From Burkholderiales bacterium (GTDB lineage Bacteria > Pseudomonadota > Gammaproteobacteria > Burkholderiales > Burkholderiaceae_C), in NCBI GenBank assembly GCA_017307865.1, contig JAFKGE010000036.1, positions 1 to 64,000 on the forward strand: a stretch of DNA of 64,000 nucleotides, read 5' to 3'. The stretch's first letter is position 1. Every line of letters begins with the position of its first letter. This document shows positions 62,103 to 64,000 of this stretch, in pieces. The notes below the pieces were generated by a model. The model was given only the letters and a program-made list of their open reading frames with translations. It ran no database searches and was not told where the DNA came from. Made by a program: the position numbers and the translations under genes.

Positions 62103-64000
62103 ATGTCCCCGCCGCCCGACCTCGCCGCCGCCGAACCCGCGCACGCTGCCGCCAACCAAGCCGCCGCCGCCTTCATCGCCCGCTGGCAAGGCGTGCAGGC
62201 CAGCGAGCTGGCCACCGCGCAAAGCTTCGTCATCGACCTGTGCCGGCTGCTGGGCGTGGCCGCGCCGCACCCCACGCCCGAGCAGGACTACATGTTCGAG
62301 CGCCCCATCACCTTCGCGCACGGCGACGGCTCCACCAGCGCCGGGCGCATCGACTGCTACCGGCGCGGCGCCTTCGTGCTGGAGGCCAAGAAGCTCAAGG
62401 CCGCCGGCCACACGCGCACTTTCGACGACGGCCTGATCCGCGCCCGCAGCCAGGCCGAGGGCTACGCCCGCGCGCTGCCGGCGGCCGAGACGCGCCCGCC
62501 CTTCCTGCTGGTGGTCGACGTCGGCACCGTGATCGAGGTCTACGCCGAATTCAGCCAGAGCGGCGCCACCTACACGCCGTTTCCCGACCCGCGCAGCCAC
62601 CGCATCGCGCTGGCCGACCTGGCCCGCCCCGACATCCGCGCGCGGCTGGCCGCCATCTGGCGCGACCCGCACAGCCTCGACCCCGCGCGCATCAGCGCCC
62701 GCGTCACGCGCGAGGTCTCGGCCCTGCTGGCCGAGCTGGCGCGCTCGCTGGAGGCCAGCCTGGGTTTCAAGCCAAATCAGGCCGCAGCGCCCGTCCATCA
62801 ATCGCCGGCAGCTTCCGAAGTGGTAGCAAACTACCTCACCCGCTGCCTGTTCAGCATGTTTGCCGAGGACGTCGAGCTGCTGCCCCAGGGCGCCTTCACC
62901 CAGCTGCTGCAAACCCACCGCCGCGACCCCGAAACCCTGCGCCAGATGCTGCGCATTTTGTGGGCCGACATGGACCACGGCGGCTTTTCGGCCGCGCTGG
63001 CCGGGCGCGTGCTGCACTTCAACGGCAAGCTGTTCAAGGGCGCGGCGGGCGACGGCTACAGCCTGCTGCTGACGCCCGCGCAGATCGAGCTGCTGATTGC
63101 GGCCGCGCGCTGCAACTGGCGCGAGGTCGAGCCCGCCATCTTCGGCACCCTGCTCGAGCGCGCGCTCGACCCCGCCGAGCGCCACGCCCTGGGCGCGCAC
63201 TACACCCCGCGCGCCTACGTCGAGCGCCTGGTGCTGCCCACCGTCATCCAGCCGCTGCGCGCCGAATGGCAGGACGCCCACGCCGCGGCCCTGGTGCTGG
63301 CCGCCGAGGCGCACCAACTCACCGGCCGCGCCGCCGACGAGAAAATGGCCGCCGCGCGCCAGCAGGTGCGCGCCTTTCACCACCGCCTGTGCAGCCTGCG
63401 CGTGCTCGACCCGGCCTGCGGCAGCGCCAACTTTCTCTACGTCACGCTCGAACACCTCAAGCGCCTCGAAGGCGAAGTGCTCAACACCCTGGCCGACCTG
63501 GGCCAGACGCAGGACGCGCTGGCCTTCGAGGGCGAGACGGTGACGCTGCAGCAGCTGCGCGGCATCGAGCTGAACGAGCGCGCCGCCGCCCTGGCCGAGC
63601 TGGTGCTGTGGATCGGCTGGCTGCAGTGGCACGTGCGCACCCACGGCCTGGCCAGCGTGGCCGAGCCCGTGGTGCACAACTACGGCAACATCGAATGCCG
63701 CGACGCCGTGCTGGCCTGGGACGCGCAAGAACCCGCCCGCGACGCCGCCGGCCGCCTGCTCTCGCGCTGGGACGGCGTCACGCACAAGCCCCACCCCGTC
63801 ACCGGCCAGCCCGTGCCCGACGAGGCCGCCCAGGTGCCGCAGTGGCGCTACCTGGGCGCGCGCAAGGCGCAGTGGCCGCAGGCGGATTTCATCGTCGGCA
63901 ACCCGCCCTTCATCGGCGCCAAGTTTCTGCGCGACTCATTGGGCGACGGCTACGCCCAGGCCCTGCGCGCCGCCTGGCCCGAGGTGCCCGAAAGCGCCGA
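62103..64000 (+). CDS. MmeI-like type IIL restriction-modification enzyme (partial)
   Basis: The first ~632 residues of a single-chain endonuclease-methyltransferase; the window ends before the stop. Near the N-terminus Asp84, Glu94 and Lys96 form D-X9-E-x-K ([16 protein letters not shown]), the nuclease site reported for MmeI. A helical connector follows, then methyltransferase motif [13 protein letters not shown] (from residue 436) and motif [10 protein letters not shown] (from 600). Such enzymes cut ~20 bases from the site and need adenine methylation for protection. Residues ~222-243 ([20 protein letters not shown]) are encoded by a family-1 repeat in frame. The target-recognition domain lies beyond the window. 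Confidence 0.87.
   Translation, partial: MSPPPDLAAAEPAHAAANQAAAAFIARWQGVQASELATAQSFVIDLCRLLGVAAPHPTPEQDYMFERPITFAHGDGSTSAGRIDCYRRGAFVLEAKKLKAAGHTRTFDDGLIRARSQAEGYARALPAAETRPPFLLVVDVGTVIEVYAEFSQSGATYTPFPDPRSHRIALADLARPDIRARLAAIWRDPHSLDPARISARVTREVSALLAELARSLEASLGFKPNQAAAPVHQSPAASEVVANYLTRCLFSMFAEDVELLPQGAFTQLLQTHRRDPETLRQMLRILWADMDHGGFSAALAGRVLHFNGKLFKGAAGDGYSLLLTPAQIELLIAAARCNWREVEPAIFGTLLERALDPAERHALGAHYTPRAYVERLVLPTVIQPLRAEWQDAHAAALVLAAEAHQLTGRAADEKMAAARQQVRAFHHRLCSLRVLDPACGSANFLYVTLEHLKRLEGEVLNTLADLGQTQDALAFEGETVTLQQLRGIELNERAAALAELVLWIGWLQWHVRTHGLASVAEPVVHNYGNIECRDAVLAWDAQEPARDAAGRLLSRWDGVTHKPHPVTGQPVPDEAAQVPQWRYLGARKAQWPQADFIVGNPPFIGAKFLRDSLGDGYAQALRAAWPEVPESA
62766..62829 (+). repeat. 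Family-1 repeat, copy J, inside the MmeI-like gene
   Basis: TTCAAGCCAAATCAGGCCGC, AGCGCCCGTCCATCAATCG and the terminal GCTTCC...GGTAGC stem. It sits in the helical connector between nuclease and methyltransferase domains and keeps the frame. Confidence 0.85.

Overview
The window is high-GC DNA, densely coded on both strands. Gene content and order point to a betaproteobacterium of the order Burkholderiales, probably Comamonadaceae: a secD-secF-yajC block, LysM-dprA divergent from def-fmt, a pgk/pyk/fba/purC group, a FixJ/FixL-type two-component system, small DUF4148-like secreted proteins, an IPTL-CTERM protein, and a dispersed ~60 bp repeat that I associate with this family. I saw no rRNA, tRNA or CRISPR array. 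Five 23-bp tandem repeats at the left edge may be the end of an insertion sequence, but no transposase is visible.

Layout. 0.2-3.1 kb (-): patatin-like lipase, small secreted protein, di-haem cytochrome c lipoprotein. 3.1-3.6 kb: non-coding, with two large inverted repeats. 3.6-11.1 kb (-): purC, fba, DUF4239-type membrane protein, pyk, ClsC-like phospholipase D, pgk. 11.1-14.7 kb (-): azlD, azlC, fmt, a lipoprotein, def; then lysM and dprA (+). 17.4-23.3 kb (-): DUF1631 protein, secF, secD, yajC. 23.5-27.1 kb (-): a fused indolepyruvate ferredoxin oxidoreductase-like protein. 27.2-34.7 kb: dacB, a FixJ-type regulator, meso-DAP dehydrogenase, DUF1810, marR-MFS, Lrp, dadA. 34.7-41.6 kb: lysA, dapL, then mmsA and an omega-transaminase with a divergent LysR. 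41.7-52.5 kb: IPTL-CTERM protein, PAS sensor kinase, nitrilase family protein, yhdP, divergent glnE. 52.5-60 kb: pepP, then an AraC regulator divergent from a cyclase-family hydrolase and a split IorA/IorB-like oxidoreductase. 60-64 kb: a second small secreted protein, a MurU-like nucleotidyltransferase, an AbrB-Doc toxin-antitoxin pair, and a truncated MmeI-like restriction-modification enzyme running off the window.

How the genes work together. dapL, lysA and ddh give two alternative routes to meso-diaminopimelate and lysine. The transaminase and MmsA form a beta-alanine to acetyl-CoA route under LysR control. Lrp and DadA form a D-amino-acid catabolic unit. The AraC-cyclase-IorA-IorB cluster looks like an inducible pathway for an aromatic or indolic 2-oxoacid.

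The most unusual signal is repetitive. At least ten copies of a ~60 bp element (family 1) lie in this window, four of them wholly inside reading frames that stay open (fmt, dprA, murU-like, MmeI-like). A second GC-rich element (family 2) is present as three near-identical 87-bp tandem units inside fmt, and once in the same reading frame inside the murU-like gene. These elements appear to have lengthened essential proteins without breaking them.
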